This document shows positions 28,958 to 37,823 of a DNA stretch of 64,000 bases, one piece after another (the first letter of the stretch is position 1; each line of letters begins with the position of its first letter). Under the pieces are notes generated by a model that did no database searches, had not been told where the DNA came from, and saw only the letters and a list, made by a program, of their open reading frames with translations. Both the position numbers and the translations under genes were made by a program. The DNA comes from Perkinsela sp. pyNocScin1 (Eukaryota; Euglenozoa; Kinetoplastea; Prokinetoplastida; Perkinselidae), in assembly GCA_964019655.1 (NCBI GenBank), contig CAXHTR010000004.1:868001-932000 (forward strand). Direction: 5' to 3'.

Positions 28958-30007
28958 ATGGGACGAAAAAGCGACGTGCCACGAGTGAAATCATTCCATG
29001 AGCGCATCGACGCAGCGCTGGCGTGTGGTGCCGCCACTGTGCGCACCATCCGCTGCGGCAGTACGTGCCTTTTGACGCAGTGGACGAAAAATTGGGCGTG
29101 TGCATACGCGCTCGCCGCGCAGCGCTGGGAAGCCGTCATGCCGTGCAAGTTCGCCAGCGCGCTTATCACTGCCCTCGGCGTCTACCTCCTCTGTTTCGGC
29201 ATGAGCCTTTTCACCATACTGCTCGTCCTTGAGGCGATGCGCTTCTCTGGTGTGTGCATTAAGGTTAATGACTTCTGCGTTGTGGATGCGAGCAAAGCGA
29301 TCGAAACACCAAAGACCGAAGCAGTGCACGCCGCTTTTAGTGAGTCCGAGGCTTCTGAAGAAGAGAAGGATGACGAAGATAAGGCTGAAGAAGAAGATTC
29401 TCCAGTGAAAGAAGCCCCAGCGCCTAAGGAAGAAGCTGTCGAGAAGTCCGTGACACTCTGCGAGCGTGTGCATGCCGCGTGCCATCAGAAGGACTCGAGT
29501 GCCGTCATCGCCATGGCCAGTGATCTCTTCATTGCCGCAGCCTTCACCATCGCTGCCGTCAAGATCAACACTGTCAGCGCCATTCTGACGGGTCTTCGCG
29601 CTGCGAACGCCATCTGGATGGCCACCGACGGCCTGCGCTGCGAGCAGCTCAACGCGGTGCTGCGCAAAGCAGTGGGCAACGCCGTTCCCCTGTGCTTCGT
29701 TTACCCACGCGTCCTGCTGACCGCCTTCCTTGTCACCCTCGGCGTCGTTCTCCCGCACCTCGTCCACGCCCTCTTCACGGCGGTCATTGGCGCAGATCTC
29801 GCCATCGGCCACGGATGTGAGGTCCTCCGGGCCCTGAAGCTCGGGTACGTCAGCAAGCAGCTCTCGAGCGGCTTTGTCGTCGTCGCACTCGCCGGCGCGT
29901 TCTTCCAGCTGCGCCACGAGTCCGTGCCGCTTCTCCTGCGCATCATTGTCGCTCTGCCCCTTCTCGTTGAGCGACTCCTCCGGTGGGCCATCGCAAGCGT
30001 GAATTAG
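28958..30007 (+). CDS. Multi-pass membrane protein, possibly PEX11/GIM5-like
   Basis: 349 residues. It has a basic N-terminus, a strong hydrophobic segment at about 64-92 (L-I-T-A-L-G-V-Y-L-L-C-F-G), an acidic Glu/Lys/Pro stretch near 115-160, a second hydrophobic zone near 185-215, a third at about 245-275 (V-L-L-T-A-F-L-V-T-L-G-V-V) and a hydrophobic C-terminal helix. Amphipathic N-terminal sequence with two main membrane spans recalls the PEX11/GIM5 proteins of glycosomes, but no motif proves it. The start is the first ATG, after a long T tract. Confidence 0.65.
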   Translation: MGRKSDVPRVKSFHERIDAALACGAATVRTIRCGSTCLLTQWTKNWACAYALAAQRWEAVMPCKFASALITALGVYLLCFGMSLFTILLVLEAMRFSGVCIKVNDFCVVDASKAIETPKTEAVHAAFSESEASEEEKDDEDKAEEEDSPVKEAPAPKEEAVEKSVTLCERVHAACHQKDSSAVIAMASDLFIAAAFTIAAVKINTVSAILTGLRAANAIWMATDGLRCEQLNAVLRKAVGNAVPLCFVYPRVLLTAFLVTLGVVLPHLVHALFTAVIGADLAIGHGCEVLRALKLGYVSKQLSSGFVVVALAGAFFQLRHESVPLLLRIIVALPLLVERLLRWAIASVN

Positions 30008-30237
30008 ACAAATAAGTGTGTACCCGTCGTTGCATTATGTTCGACTCAGTAAATATTGGGGTTTGATTTCGTGTACATTGGCAGAGCGTGATGTACTGTT
30101 GTGACATTGATTGTATCTTTTTTATAAGTAGAAATGAACTGGCTTAGGGCTTGAAGTTTGCGCAACAGATGCAGAGTATCAGAGTACTTTTTTTTGGACT
30201 CAACTGGAAGATCGCTTTTCTGCTATGTGCTCAGGAC
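30008..30237. other. Intergenic / 5' UTR of RPL24
   Basis: AT-rich spacer of about 230 bases. The RPL24 frame stays open through part of it without a family-like N-terminus. Nothing else is recognised. Confidence 0.4.
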
Positions 30238-30256
30238 TTTTATCTCTCTTTTTTAG
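30238..30256 (+). promoter_or_regulatory. Putative trans-splice acceptor of RPL24
   Basis: A pyrimidine tract of 16 or more bases (TATCTCTCTTTTTT) ends in AG 14 bases before the ATG. It is one of the clearest acceptors in the window. Confidence 0.6.
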
Positions 30257-30270
30257 TTCACTACTTTACT

Positions 30271-30705
30271 ATGCGCAAAGACGAGTGTGTTTTCAGCGGA
30301 TTCCCAATCCACCCAGGCCATGGCAAGCGCTTTGTCGCCACGAACTTCATCTCCACCAAGCCGGTCCTCCCGTTCCACTCACGCCGCTGCGCTGTCCTCT
30401 ACGGTGAGAAGAAGAACCCACGTTACGTGAGCTGGACAAAGTCCTACCGCAAGAACAACAAGAAGGGCGTCTCCGGCGACGACAGCCTCAAGAAGCGCAA
30501 GAAGGCCCTCAGCACCCTGAAGCGCCAGGGTGGCGCCGCGAACGTCCGCGGCTTCATCGGCGCTGACGTCGAGGCCATCCGCACCATGAAGCACTCCGTC
30601 CACTCCGCCGTCCACGTCAGCAAGCCAGGCGACAAGTCGGCTGCTGCCGCCGCTGCGCGCGCCGAGCTCAAGGCCCGCAAGGACCTCAAGAAGGGCAAGA
30701 AATAA
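30271..30705 (+). CDS. RPL24: 60S ribosomal protein L24 (eL24)
   Basis: 144 residues. eL24 is a cytosolic large-subunit protein. The N-terminal eL24 core is clear: C-V-F-S-G-F-P-I-H-P-G-H-G-K-R-F, then T-K-P-V-L-P-F and K-K-N-P-R-Y-V-S-W-T. The usual C-x-x-C zinc pairs are not all present. The C-terminal half is Lys/Ala-rich and ends D-L-K-K-G-K-K, typical of the family. The ATG follows the acceptor; the 40 upstream codons are 5' UTR. GC-rich with Cys/Arg codons ending in C, suggesting high expression. Confidence 0.93.
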   Translation: MRKDECVFSGFPIHPGHGKRFVATNFISTKPVLPFHSRRCAVLYGEKKNPRYVSWTKSYRKNNKKGVSGDDSLKKRKKALSTLKRQGGAANVRGFIGADVEAIRTMKHSVHSAVHVSKPGDKSAAAAAARAELKARKDLKKGKK

Positions 30706-30806
30706 ACGATACGAATAGTTAGCGCTCAATAGACTTTGAAATCTGTGCGTTTTGCCTGCTCTAAAGTTTATCTATTTATACTCTCAGTATCTCTCTATAG
30801 ACTTCA

Positions 30807-31190
30807 ATGCCGTCAAAGAAGCCCTCGATCGAGACACACTCCGTTCCCTTTTTGTACACACTCCGACCTGGCGAGCCCATCGCACTTGAGTTCGACCGCG
30901 CGGTGCACGCTGCGCCCATGAAGGTCCGCTTGCTGTCTGCCCACTGCCCAGCAGACGCGAAGGGCACGTGCGCCCACCTCGCGGTCATTAGAGATGGCCA
31001 GCCCTTCACGCTCCTCCTCGCCCACCCTGGTCACCAGTCCACGCTCAACATCCCGCTCACGTGCGCAGACGGGATGGTCCTGCGCAACGTCGGCGATGCG
31101 CCGCTGACTGTGAACGGCGTCCAAAAAATCTCTCTGCGCCCAGAGATCCTCGCCAAGCTCGAGAGTATGCCACCCGGGGAGAAAAACTAG
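30807..31190 (+). CDS. Small nucleoplasmin-like domain protein
   Basis: 127 residues. The pattern Y-T-L-R-P-G-E-P-I-A-L-E-F, then A-K-G-T-C-A-H-L-A-V, F-T-L-L-L-A-H-P-G and T-L-N-I-P-L-T, resembles the beta-sandwich nucleoplasmin-like domain found in histone chaperones and at the N-terminus of nuclear FKBPs. There is no acidic tail and no FKBP domain, so it would be a stand-alone domain. An acceptor-like TATAG lies 6 bases before the ATG. The assignment rests on pattern only. Confidence 0.6.
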   Translation: MPSKKPSIETHSVPFLYTLRPGEPIALEFDRAVHAAPMKVRLLSAHCPADAKGTCAHLAVIRDGQPFTLLLAHPGHQSTLNIPLTCADGMVLRNVGDAPLTVNGVQKISLRPEILAKLESMPPGEKN

Positions 31191-31329
31191 AGATGGAAGC
31201 GAAAAGTTTCTGCCATCACCGCTGGGCATGTGCACGTGCAACGCAGTGCCACAGGCGAAATCCAGTACTGTAGTGATCACGCACAAGACGATTCGAACAA
31301 AATAATTTTTGCCTATTCCCCTACGACTT

Positions 31330-31357
31330 TCTTTATTCTTTTATTTTCACTTTATAG
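31330..31357 (+). promoter_or_regulatory. Putative trans-splice acceptor of mL49
   Basis: A 25-base pyrimidine-rich tract ends in TATAG at 31357. The first ATG after it, at 31361, opens a 9-codon upstream ORF (31361-31390) that overlaps the main ATG at 31383 in another frame. Confidence 0.6.
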
Positions 31358-31382
31358 TGCATGCCACAGTCGTCTTCTCAAA

Positions 31383-31967
31383 ATGCATAACGGCCTTCTC
31401 CGCAGATCACCTGCCCTGCGCATCTGGCAAGGCGGCAACTTCGTCGGCGTCGGGGACTTCCAGTCGCAGGCGATCAACTACCCCGCGATGGTCACGTCTG
31501 ACGCGGTGTCCGCAGATGTTGTGAAGACGATCCCGCGCGTGTACCGCCGCGGCGGCAAGTTCGACGTCGTCCTGCGCCAGGACATCTACGAAGAGGTCCT
31601 GAAAATTCCGCTGCGCTACGAGCTCCACCCGTTCGCGAAGCTGCAGGCGCAGTACGAGGCGTCCGACTGCGGCTACACCACGCCGCTCGGGCCAGTCGCG
31701 CGCGACGACCCGCTGCCTTTTCATATTCACCGCTACCCGAACGGGCGCCTCCCAGTGAAAGACCGACCGCTCACCGACTGCGTCACGAGCCTCCGGCGCG
31801 TCGTCATCCACAACATCGATGGCGACATGTTCCGCCTCGAGGAGGAGCTCATCAAGATATTCCCGACGAAGCGAACCCATGTCAAGCCGATGAATATTCA
31901 TGTGTGGAACCTCGGCCTCGACGGGCTGACTATCATCCAGCACTGGTTCCTGGGGCTCGGATTCTGA
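31383..31967 (+). CDS. MRPL49: Mitochondrial ribosomal protein mL49 (Img2)
   Basis: 194 residues. The N-terminus M-H-N-G-L-L-R-R-S-P-A-L-R is basic and helical, as expected for mitochondrial import. The Img2 domain covers about 115-194: F-H-I-H-R-Y-P-N-G-R-L-P-V, then V-V-I-H-N-I-D-G-D-M-F-R-L-E-E-E-L, and the closing W-F-L-G-L-G-F. mL49 is a large-subunit mitoribosome protein related to release-factor-like folds. The N-terminal 110 residues are an extension, as is common in kinetoplastid mitoribosomes. Confidence 0.82.
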   Translation: MHNGLLRRSPALRIWQGGNFVGVGDFQSQAINYPAMVTSDAVSADVVKTIPRVYRRGGKFDVVLRQDIYEEVLKIPLRYELHPFAKLQAQYEASDCGYTTPLGPVARDDPLPFHIHRYPNGRLPVKDRPLTDCVTSLRRVVIHNIDGDMFRLEEELIKIFPTKRTHVKPMNIHVWNLGLDGLTIIQHWFLGLGF

Positions 31968-32048
31968 TTTGTAGTTTCGCAGAGAGAAATGCATTCAAAA
32001 ATCTGTTGGATCTTGTATTCCCTCCTCTTTATTTCTATAATTTGAGAA

Positions 32049-33068
32049 ATGCCGATCAGAATGTTCGCACTTGGCTTACTTTCGGCTGACTCGTCGATCG
32101 CGCGCTTTGACAAGCACAGCCTGCCCGAACAGCTCCAAATGGAGCTAGCAGTCGAGAATCTCACGGAAGATGCAAAAGAAAATTTTTGTGGGGGCGACTG
32201 CGCATCCATCGAGGTCTGCTCGTGGGAAGCGGTCAAGTGCGATGTGAACGGCCACGTCGCTTTGATAGACTTTGGGTTTCACATGCCATGCGGCACACTC
32301 GACCTCGCGTGCATGCCGGACAGTACGACTTCCATTGCACTCAATTGGGTGAACGTGCACGGGACCTTTGTGGCAGCTAGCCTCCTGCGCTGCCTGCACC
32401 AGCTCACAGTGCTCGGCACGGAACTGACGGGGACAATAGACGCGGGGGCACTACCAGCAGCGCTCACCTACTTGGAGCTCTCGCAGAATGAGCTGGCAGG
32501 CTCACTTGGCTTCGCTGCGCTACCAGAGGGTCTAAGGACGCTTTCCTTGGTGACGAGCAAACTGTGTGGCGGCGTCGCGCTCACTGCGCTACCACCAGCA
32601 CTGCAATTTATAGACCTCTCAACAAATGCCTTTTCGGGTAAAATGGACCTCAGCAGTCTCCCTGCACAGCTGCAGCAACTTTTCGCAGCTGGCAATCGAT
32701 TCGTGGGGGAGATTCAGCTGGACAATCTGCCTATAGGGCTGACGACACTCGTGCTCTCGAGGAATGAGCTCTGCGGTGACCTTCTTCTGTACAACTTACC
32801 ACCATCGTTGAGCAAGCTCATGCTCGACCGCAACGCTTTTGGCAGCAGATTCGAGCTCTTGTGTGCACCAGCAGCACTCGAAAAACTTGATATCTCCGGC
32901 AACGCGCTGCATGGCACAGTGGTAGTTAGCCGGGCTGGGAATATCATCGAAAACGTGCTCCTCTGTAGGAATGAAATCACTGAGGCTGTGGATGAGCGGG
33001 GCGTGCGCTACACATGCCGCCGTACTGCAAATGGGTTTGTGCAGTCAATCACTGTAGCTGGCGATTAA
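32049..33068 (+). CDS. Class A1 LRR protein, 9 repeats
   Basis: 339 residues. The leader M-P-I-R-M-F-A-L-G-L-L-S-A precedes Asp. The helix is S-L-P-E-Q-L-Q-M-E-L-A-V. The N-domain is unusually Cys-rich (F-C-G-G-D-C, then V-C-S-W-E-A-V-K-C), so it may hold two disulfides. About nine repeats follow and a charged C-terminus (N-E-I-T-E-A-V-D-E-R-G). It starts 81 bases after mL49, after a pyrimidine tract and GAG. This shows LRR genes share a run with housekeeping genes without a boundary. Confidence 0.84.
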   Translation: MPIRMFALGLLSADSSIARFDKHSLPEQLQMELAVENLTEDAKENFCGGDCASIEVCSWEAVKCDVNGHVALIDFGFHMPCGTLDLACMPDSTTSIALNWVNVHGTFVAASLLRCLHQLTVLGTELTGTIDAGALPAALTYLELSQNELAGSLGFAALPEGLRTLSLVTSKLCGGVALTALPPALQFIDLSTNAFSGKMDLSSLPAQLQQLFAAGNRFVGEIQLDNLPIGLTTLVLSRNELCGDLLLYNLPPSLSKLMLDRNAFGSRFELLCAPAALEKLDISGNALHGTVVVSRAGNIIENVLLCRNEITEAVDERGVRYTCRRTANGFVQSITVAGD

Positions 33069-33382
33069 ATGATACTTTTAACATGGCTTTAAACTAAGTG
33101 CAATAGGATTGGTTGAAATTGGGTAAATCAGTGCCTTTGCTATGAAGCTGTTTGTGTTTGTGTGCAGTCTTTAGGTCATGTATAGGTTGATGGCTCATTC
33201 GTTGATCCCTGAGTTCATAGCGGCCTCATGCCAAAGTGAGACTCGTACGGGTCATCTTCTGGAGATTCTGAGTAATGAAGTGTAAGCATACATACAGTGA
33301 AGTATAAGTGCACATGTAAGTGTGTTTGTTCATAGCAGATGCTGTATCTAAAAAAGTTTCTCTCATTTTCTAGAGCTTTTCT
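33069..33382. other. Intergenic
   Basis: 314 bases. A TTTCTCTCATTTTCTAG acceptor-like tract ends at 33373. Nothing else is recognised. Confidence 0.4.
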
Positions 33383-34144
33383 ATGCAGCACCTTCTGTTC
33401 GTCTGCTTCAATTCATTGCTCACCTCGACTGCTGATATCATGCCGGTGCCGTTCGATTCGCAAACGCAAACGCACTGCATGCGAAATTTCTTGCGAATGA
33501 GCCCCGATGACCAAGACCTCTACTCAAGAAGCGAGCTTCGAAAGATTATCAGGGACAATGCGAATGACGTGTGTGCTTGGCGGTTTGTCACATGCGAAGA
33601 TGGCATTGTGCGTCAGTTCAGCGGATTTTTTCGTGATAATCTTCACATCGACCTCCAGTGGGCCCCAAGCACGATTCGGGACCTCAAAATATTCAACACT
33701 CAAATCGGCGAGGTGCTCGAAACGCGCCAACTGCCACGATGCCTGCTTGTCTGCGTTATTACGCATGCCGGCCTGCGGGGCTCGCCAGACCTTGGGCACC
33801 TTCCGCCGAACATCGTCTCGATCAACTGGAACAACAACGATTTCTTCGGGACACTTTTCATTGATGACCTGCCAAAATCGCTCGAGCGACTGTTCCTTGC
33901 ACGATCGCTTATTCGAAAAGTAATCGTCCGCAACGAGGCTGTGCGAGCGTGCACAAACCTTCAAGAGATTCAGGTCCACCACCGCCTGAAGAACGTCAAA
34001 GTCAAGTGCATTGATGAAAAGACGCCGAGTGAGAAGATAAGCACTAACTATAATTCAAAATTCGAATCTTTAAGCTCCTCATCGCTGAGTTTCCTCACCG
34101 ATGATTCATCTCTCGAAGAGTTTGAAGACAGTGACCTGTCGTGA
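33383..34144 (+). CDS. Class C LRR-related protein with acidic Ser tail
   Basis: 253 residues. The leader M-Q-H-L-L-F-V-C-F-N-S-L-L-T-S-T-A precedes Asp. The helix is H-C-M-R-N-F-L-R-M; the Cys/Trp motif is V-C-A-W-R-F-V-T-C. Then L-Q-W-A-P-S-T-I, Q-L-P-R-C-L-L-V-C and two or three loose repeats. The class tail C-I-D-E-K-T is extended here by about 35 residues rich in Ser, Asp and Glu, which no other member has. Possible phosphorylated or binding tail; inference only. Confidence 0.78.
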   Translation: MQHLLFVCFNSLLTSTADIMPVPFDSQTQTHCMRNFLRMSPDDQDLYSRSELRKIIRDNANDVCAWRFVTCEDGIVRQFSGFFRDNLHIDLQWAPSTIRDLKIFNTQIGEVLETRQLPRCLLVCVITHAGLRGSPDLGHLPPNIVSINWNNNDFFGTLFIDDLPKSLERLFLARSLIRKVIVRNEAVRACTNLQEIQVHHRLKNVKVKCIDEKTPSEKISTNYNSKFESLSSSSLSFLTDDSSLEEFEDSDLS

Positions 34145-34564
34145 TTGGGCTGATAAGCAAAGGCTGAGAGAGTGATAGAGAATGAAGACCGGTTGCACTT
34201 CATATGCGTTCATTTCACTTTAATAAATTTATTGTTTCTTGCTTCAGTTTCAATGAAGGACTGTGTGTATGTAAGAGAAATTTTCTCTTTTATTGACCAG
34301 TATTTCGAACGCACGGCTATTCTGTCGACCCTCATCTGGTAATTACTGTAAATGAATGCAGGAGTTGAACGCGTATACATGACTGAAGCAGTAAATTTTT
34401 TTGCGGTATCTTAATGAATTTCGACATTCTGATTGAAAATCCTTGGTTTCTGTAAGTAGGCTTCGGCAGATCACTTTACGAATCGCAATGTTTCCTTGTT
34501 TCGAAAATTTTGATGAGAAATTCTTATTCTATCATTTTTATGATGAGTTGAATTCATTCTTCAA
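34145..34564. other. Intergenic
   Basis: 420 AT-rich bases between two + LRR genes; no gene or repeat recognised. Confidence 0.4.
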
Positions 34565-35464
34565 ATGCTCCTTTTCCTCACTGTGGACCCACAAGCCCTC
34601 GGTCGCATCTCGATGGGCGACCTTTCGCAACAGGACCTCCTCGAACTTCTCGTTGCCGACATAACGGGCGCAGGCATGTTTCGAGACAACGACGAAGAGT
34701 ACCTTAACATTGTGAGATGGAGCGGGCTTCACATGACTACCGGTGGCGAGGTAAAAATTATATCCTGGGATCGCCGCTTCGTTGTCTTTGGAGGGTCCAT
34801 AGACTTGAAGTACGTCCCAAAGACCGTGGACAAGCTTTTTATCTGTGGAAACTCTCTACACGGCACTGTCGATGCTGCGAGTCTTCCGCGCAATATGACA
34901 ATATTTCGGATATCGCAGAACAATTTTCAAGGGTCTTTTGATCTCTCGAGCATGCCTCGATCGCTCATCGAGATCTACGCCGTATCGAACGAGCTCTCCG
35001 GAAGCCTCAATCTTGAAGCTTTGCCACCAAAGCTCAAGATTCTGGAGATTGGCATGAATAAATTTTCGGGGACAATTACTCTCACAAAGCTTCCAGAAAC
35101 GCTCAAAAAGCTGTATGCAGAGGAGAACGCGCTGTCAGGCACGCTCGACCTAACTGGCCTCCCGGATGGCCTCCGCAATCTTTTCCTTCACGACAACGCC
35201 TTTGTCGGAAATATCGATGCCTCGAATCTGCCAAGAGACCTCGTGAATCTTTGGCTCCACAAAAATCGACTGTGCGGGCCCCTTGAGCTTGTAGGCCTAC
35301 CGCCAGGCCTTACGAGCTGCCTTTTGAGCGACAATGCCATCGTGCAGGAGACGCTCGTTGTCGGCCTCCCGCAGCCACACACCATTGTGTCATTGAAAGG
35401 TAATTCGATCGGCCGGACTGTAGACCCGAGCGGTGCGCAGCTGGACCTCCCGGATCTTGATTGA
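34565..35464 (+). CDS. Class A1 LRR protein, 8 repeats
   Basis: 299 residues. The leader is only M-L-L-F-L-T-V, then D-P-Q-A-L-G-R-I-S and D-L-S-Q-Q-D-L-L-E-L-L. The Trp motif is W-S-G-L-H-M, without cysteine. Eight regular repeats follow; the last unit has the Q-E-T-L-V-V-G form that is otherwise typical of class B, so this gene may be a mosaic of A and B. The C-terminus is short and acidic. Confidence 0.84.
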   Translation: MLLFLTVDPQALGRISMGDLSQQDLLELLVADITGAGMFRDNDEEYLNIVRWSGLHMTTGGEVKIISWDRRFVVFGGSIDLKYVPKTVDKLFICGNSLHGTVDAASLPRNMTIFRISQNNFQGSFDLSSMPRSLIEIYAVSNELSGSLNLEALPPKLKILEIGMNKFSGTITLTKLPETLKKLYAEENALSGTLDLTGLPDGLRNLFLHDNAFVGNIDASNLPRDLVNLWLHKNRLCGPLELVGLPPGLTSCLLSDNAIVQETLVVGLPQPHTIVSLKGNSIGRTVDPSGAQLDLPDLD

Positions 35465-36042
35465 TGTTAAGGGAGTGGCTTAATGAAAGAAAGAAATTTT
35501 TAAAGAATCACTCGATGAAAGGTATTAGCTCAATGTTATGGATTCGACTTGATTTCTGTACTAACTCTTCATTCGGAATTTCAAATGATTTTTAAGATGC
35601 GATTGAAAATCTTTGCAGAATAGGGGCAGGGATTTTAAATGATCGCGCTCAGAGAGGTGATCTGTAGAGCGTATCTTAGAGTGACATTCGCATTATAGAT
35701 GCAGCTCCAGAATTGCAAGAACAGCATGGAAACCGAGAGGGTACTTCCAAGGGAAGAGGTGCACCGGCTGAATAAGCTACAAATTCTTCCTCGAGCATAA
35801 AGGTATACTTCTACCTGACACGTGCTGCATAATCTCAAAAATTATCTACTTGTGGTAAGACCACAACATATCACCATCGATCGATAGAATATGAAGTAGG
35901 ATTCGGTATTCTTCAAGCAAGAATACGAGCACATACACATTTTTGCTGTATAAGATTTCGCTTGTATTATCAAGCTTTTCTGCCACTGCATTCCTCATTC
36001 GAATCCTTGCCATTTCCATTCATAGATTCAATAACTACCACA
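35465..36042. other. Intergenic
   Basis: About 580 AT-rich bases. A minus-strand frame at 35635-35838 is not family-like. No repeat or RNA is recognised. Confidence 0.4.
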
Positions 36043-36646
36043 ATGCACAGCCCTTCTTATCTGCACGCACGACAGCGCCCTCGGCCGCGTCGACCCAGCG
36101 ATGCTCGACGACCAAACACGAATGGAGCTTCTCATCAGCGGCCTGAGTGATGAAGCAAAGCAAAGCTACAAAGATGCCAGCGGAAAATTTCTCGAATTTC
36201 AAACGTGGGGTGGTGTGCGCTTGGATGAAGACACAGGTAAAATTTATGGATTCGAAATTCCATACGGTACACACGGGACAGTTGCCTTTGAGCACCTTCC
36301 AGAGTCGGTGACGGAATTTGAAGCACATGAGTCTGAAATCGAAGGAACAGTCCCAGTTGCCCTTCTGCCAAGAGGCCTCGTCGTCTTCGACCTCTCGAAC
36401 ATTCAGACTGTGTCCGGCACAATCGATTTCTGCGCGCTCCCGCTAGCCCTGGAATTTTGCAAGCTTTCAGAAAATGAATTTACAGGGACTGCTGACTTAG
36501 CAAAGCTGCCTGAGGGCCTGCAATCGCTCCACATCGACATGAACAATTTTGAAGGAAGTGTGTCGCTCGCAAATCTGCCAGCCTCGCTGGAAATGCTTGA
36601 CATCAGCAACAATAACGCGCGACAAGAATTGTCTTTTTTTTATTGA
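36043..36646 (+). pseudogene. Class A1 LRR gene, both ends damaged
   Basis: The intact frame runs 36101-36646 (181 residues, M-L-D-D-Q-T-R-M-E-L-L onward, W-G-G-V-R-L, five repeats). The expected leader and L-G-R block (T-A-L-L-I-C-T-H-D-S-A-L-G-R-V-D) lies directly upstream in the same frame, but the ATG at 36043 that should open it is one base out of phase. At the other end the sixth repeat breaks off at a T8 tract (about 36629-36636) and stops. It could still make a leaderless protein from 36101. It is the last + gene before a convergent switch. Confidence 0.65.
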
Positions 36647-37081
36647 AGAGGTGACCGGTGCAATCAGAGCTTTAGAGATCCTCAAGCGCGAATCAATTTA
36701 CATAAGTCCAGAACTGAGATTCCCGAAAGCCATCTTAGCGTTAAGAAAAATTCAAGTCTAAATGCCAGGATATCTTTCGCTTGATTCGATTTTATACATG
36801 TACTACGACATTTATAGGGAGATCTGTAAGATCAACTGGACCACTTTGAAAATCTCGGTGAGAAGTCTTTTTGCTTTATTAGGGGCAGACAGGGTGACAT
36901 TTGGAACTTGAAGTATGTCCAACAAAGAGCTCTGGGATTTTTTCCATAGATATGGCTCCATCTGCATTATCTTGAAAAGAACTCATCGTGGTATTCCCAA
37001 TCTATCACTATCCGAGCCTTTTCTTCTGCTTCTGCAAATGTAATTTCACTCAGCTTACACTTTCCGATGGAAACGCTGAAT
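36647..37081. other. Convergent region with LRR relics
   Basis: 435 bases without an intact gene. On the minus strand it reads S-G-P-V-D-L-T-D-L-P at 36817-36847, and further upstream on that strand F-Q-D-N-A-D-G followed by a degraded Trp region near 36900-36975. These look like remains of a dead class A gene. Confidence 0.5.
36817..36847 (-). repeat. Orphan LRR-core relic
   Basis: The minus strand encodes S-G-P-V-D-L-T-D-L-P, one LRR core, outside any gene. Confidence 0.55.
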
Positions 37082-37637
37082 CTACCCGCCGGAAGATTTC
37101 CGACGTAGACACTTGTTCGCGGTACATTTGGCTCTCTGAGCTCGAAGCTCCATGGATTCTGGTAAATTTCGAAGTTTCGTTAGCGCTTCTATCGAGTTTT
37201 CGTGAGACTTGAAAACTTGCAGTGATCGTGGGAAGTGCTCCATTTCGATTGTACCTGAGAAATCGCACTCCTCGATGCAAAATAGCTGCATGCGCGCTGG
37301 AAGAGCCGTACGGCTAACATAACCTTCGAGACGCTGCGCATACAAATTCAGAAATGAAAGATTTCTTGGCATCATGGAAAAATCCATTGATCCTTCGACA
37401 CTGATGAATACATATGGTAAGCCATACCAGTTGATTTTGCAGACTTTATGTGTCTCACTAAAGTCAACCCCCCCCCCCCCCCCCAGCGCACGCGTTTCCC
37501 GCATCGCCCTTCAGAGAACGAATCGCAATATCAAAGTCGCTTGGAATAGAGAAAAGCTCCATCATTTGGTGTTCAGTGAGCATGGATTTGTCAATGCGCC
37601 CGCTTCTGGATATTTTAGCGCTAATAAGGTGAATCAT
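37082..37637 (-). pseudogene. Class A LRR gene broken at a G17 tract
   Basis: The start ATG at 37637 gives the leader M-I-H-L-I-S-A and then S-G-R-I-D-K-S-M-L-T-E-H-Q-M-M-E-L, a good N-domain. The frame continues to a run of 17 G (coding strand; 37468-37484). After it the LRR part (G-S-M-D-F-S-M-M-P-R-N-L, F-S-G-T-I-E-M-E-H-F-P) is in another frame and runs to 37082. The tract is one G off from joining the two parts. It could be a pseudogene, a slippage-controlled gene, or an assembly error in the homopolymer. Confidence 0.7.
37468..37484. repeat. C17/G17 homopolymer in a coding region
   Basis: Seventeen consecutive C on the + strand, inside the broken LRR gene, exactly where its reading frame shifts. 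Confidence 0.9.
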
Positions 37638-37823
37638 TCCGAGAGTAAATGACTTTCATTAAAGATTATTGAAATGATGCTTTTTCTATCTTCAGAAAAC
37701 ATGAGATTTATATGAGAATTTATTGAATGATTAGATTCCAAGACTTCGGTCGGGACATGCGATCAAGAATCTCTTGAAAGCGCGAACTCGTTCTGCTGCT
37801 CGATTTTGAAACATCCCATGAGT

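Noticed and set aside
28991-29917. Long minus-strand frame (308 codons) antisense to the membrane protein gene
   Set aside because: Shadow of the GC-rich + strand gene; the + frame has hydrophobic spans and correct strand context.
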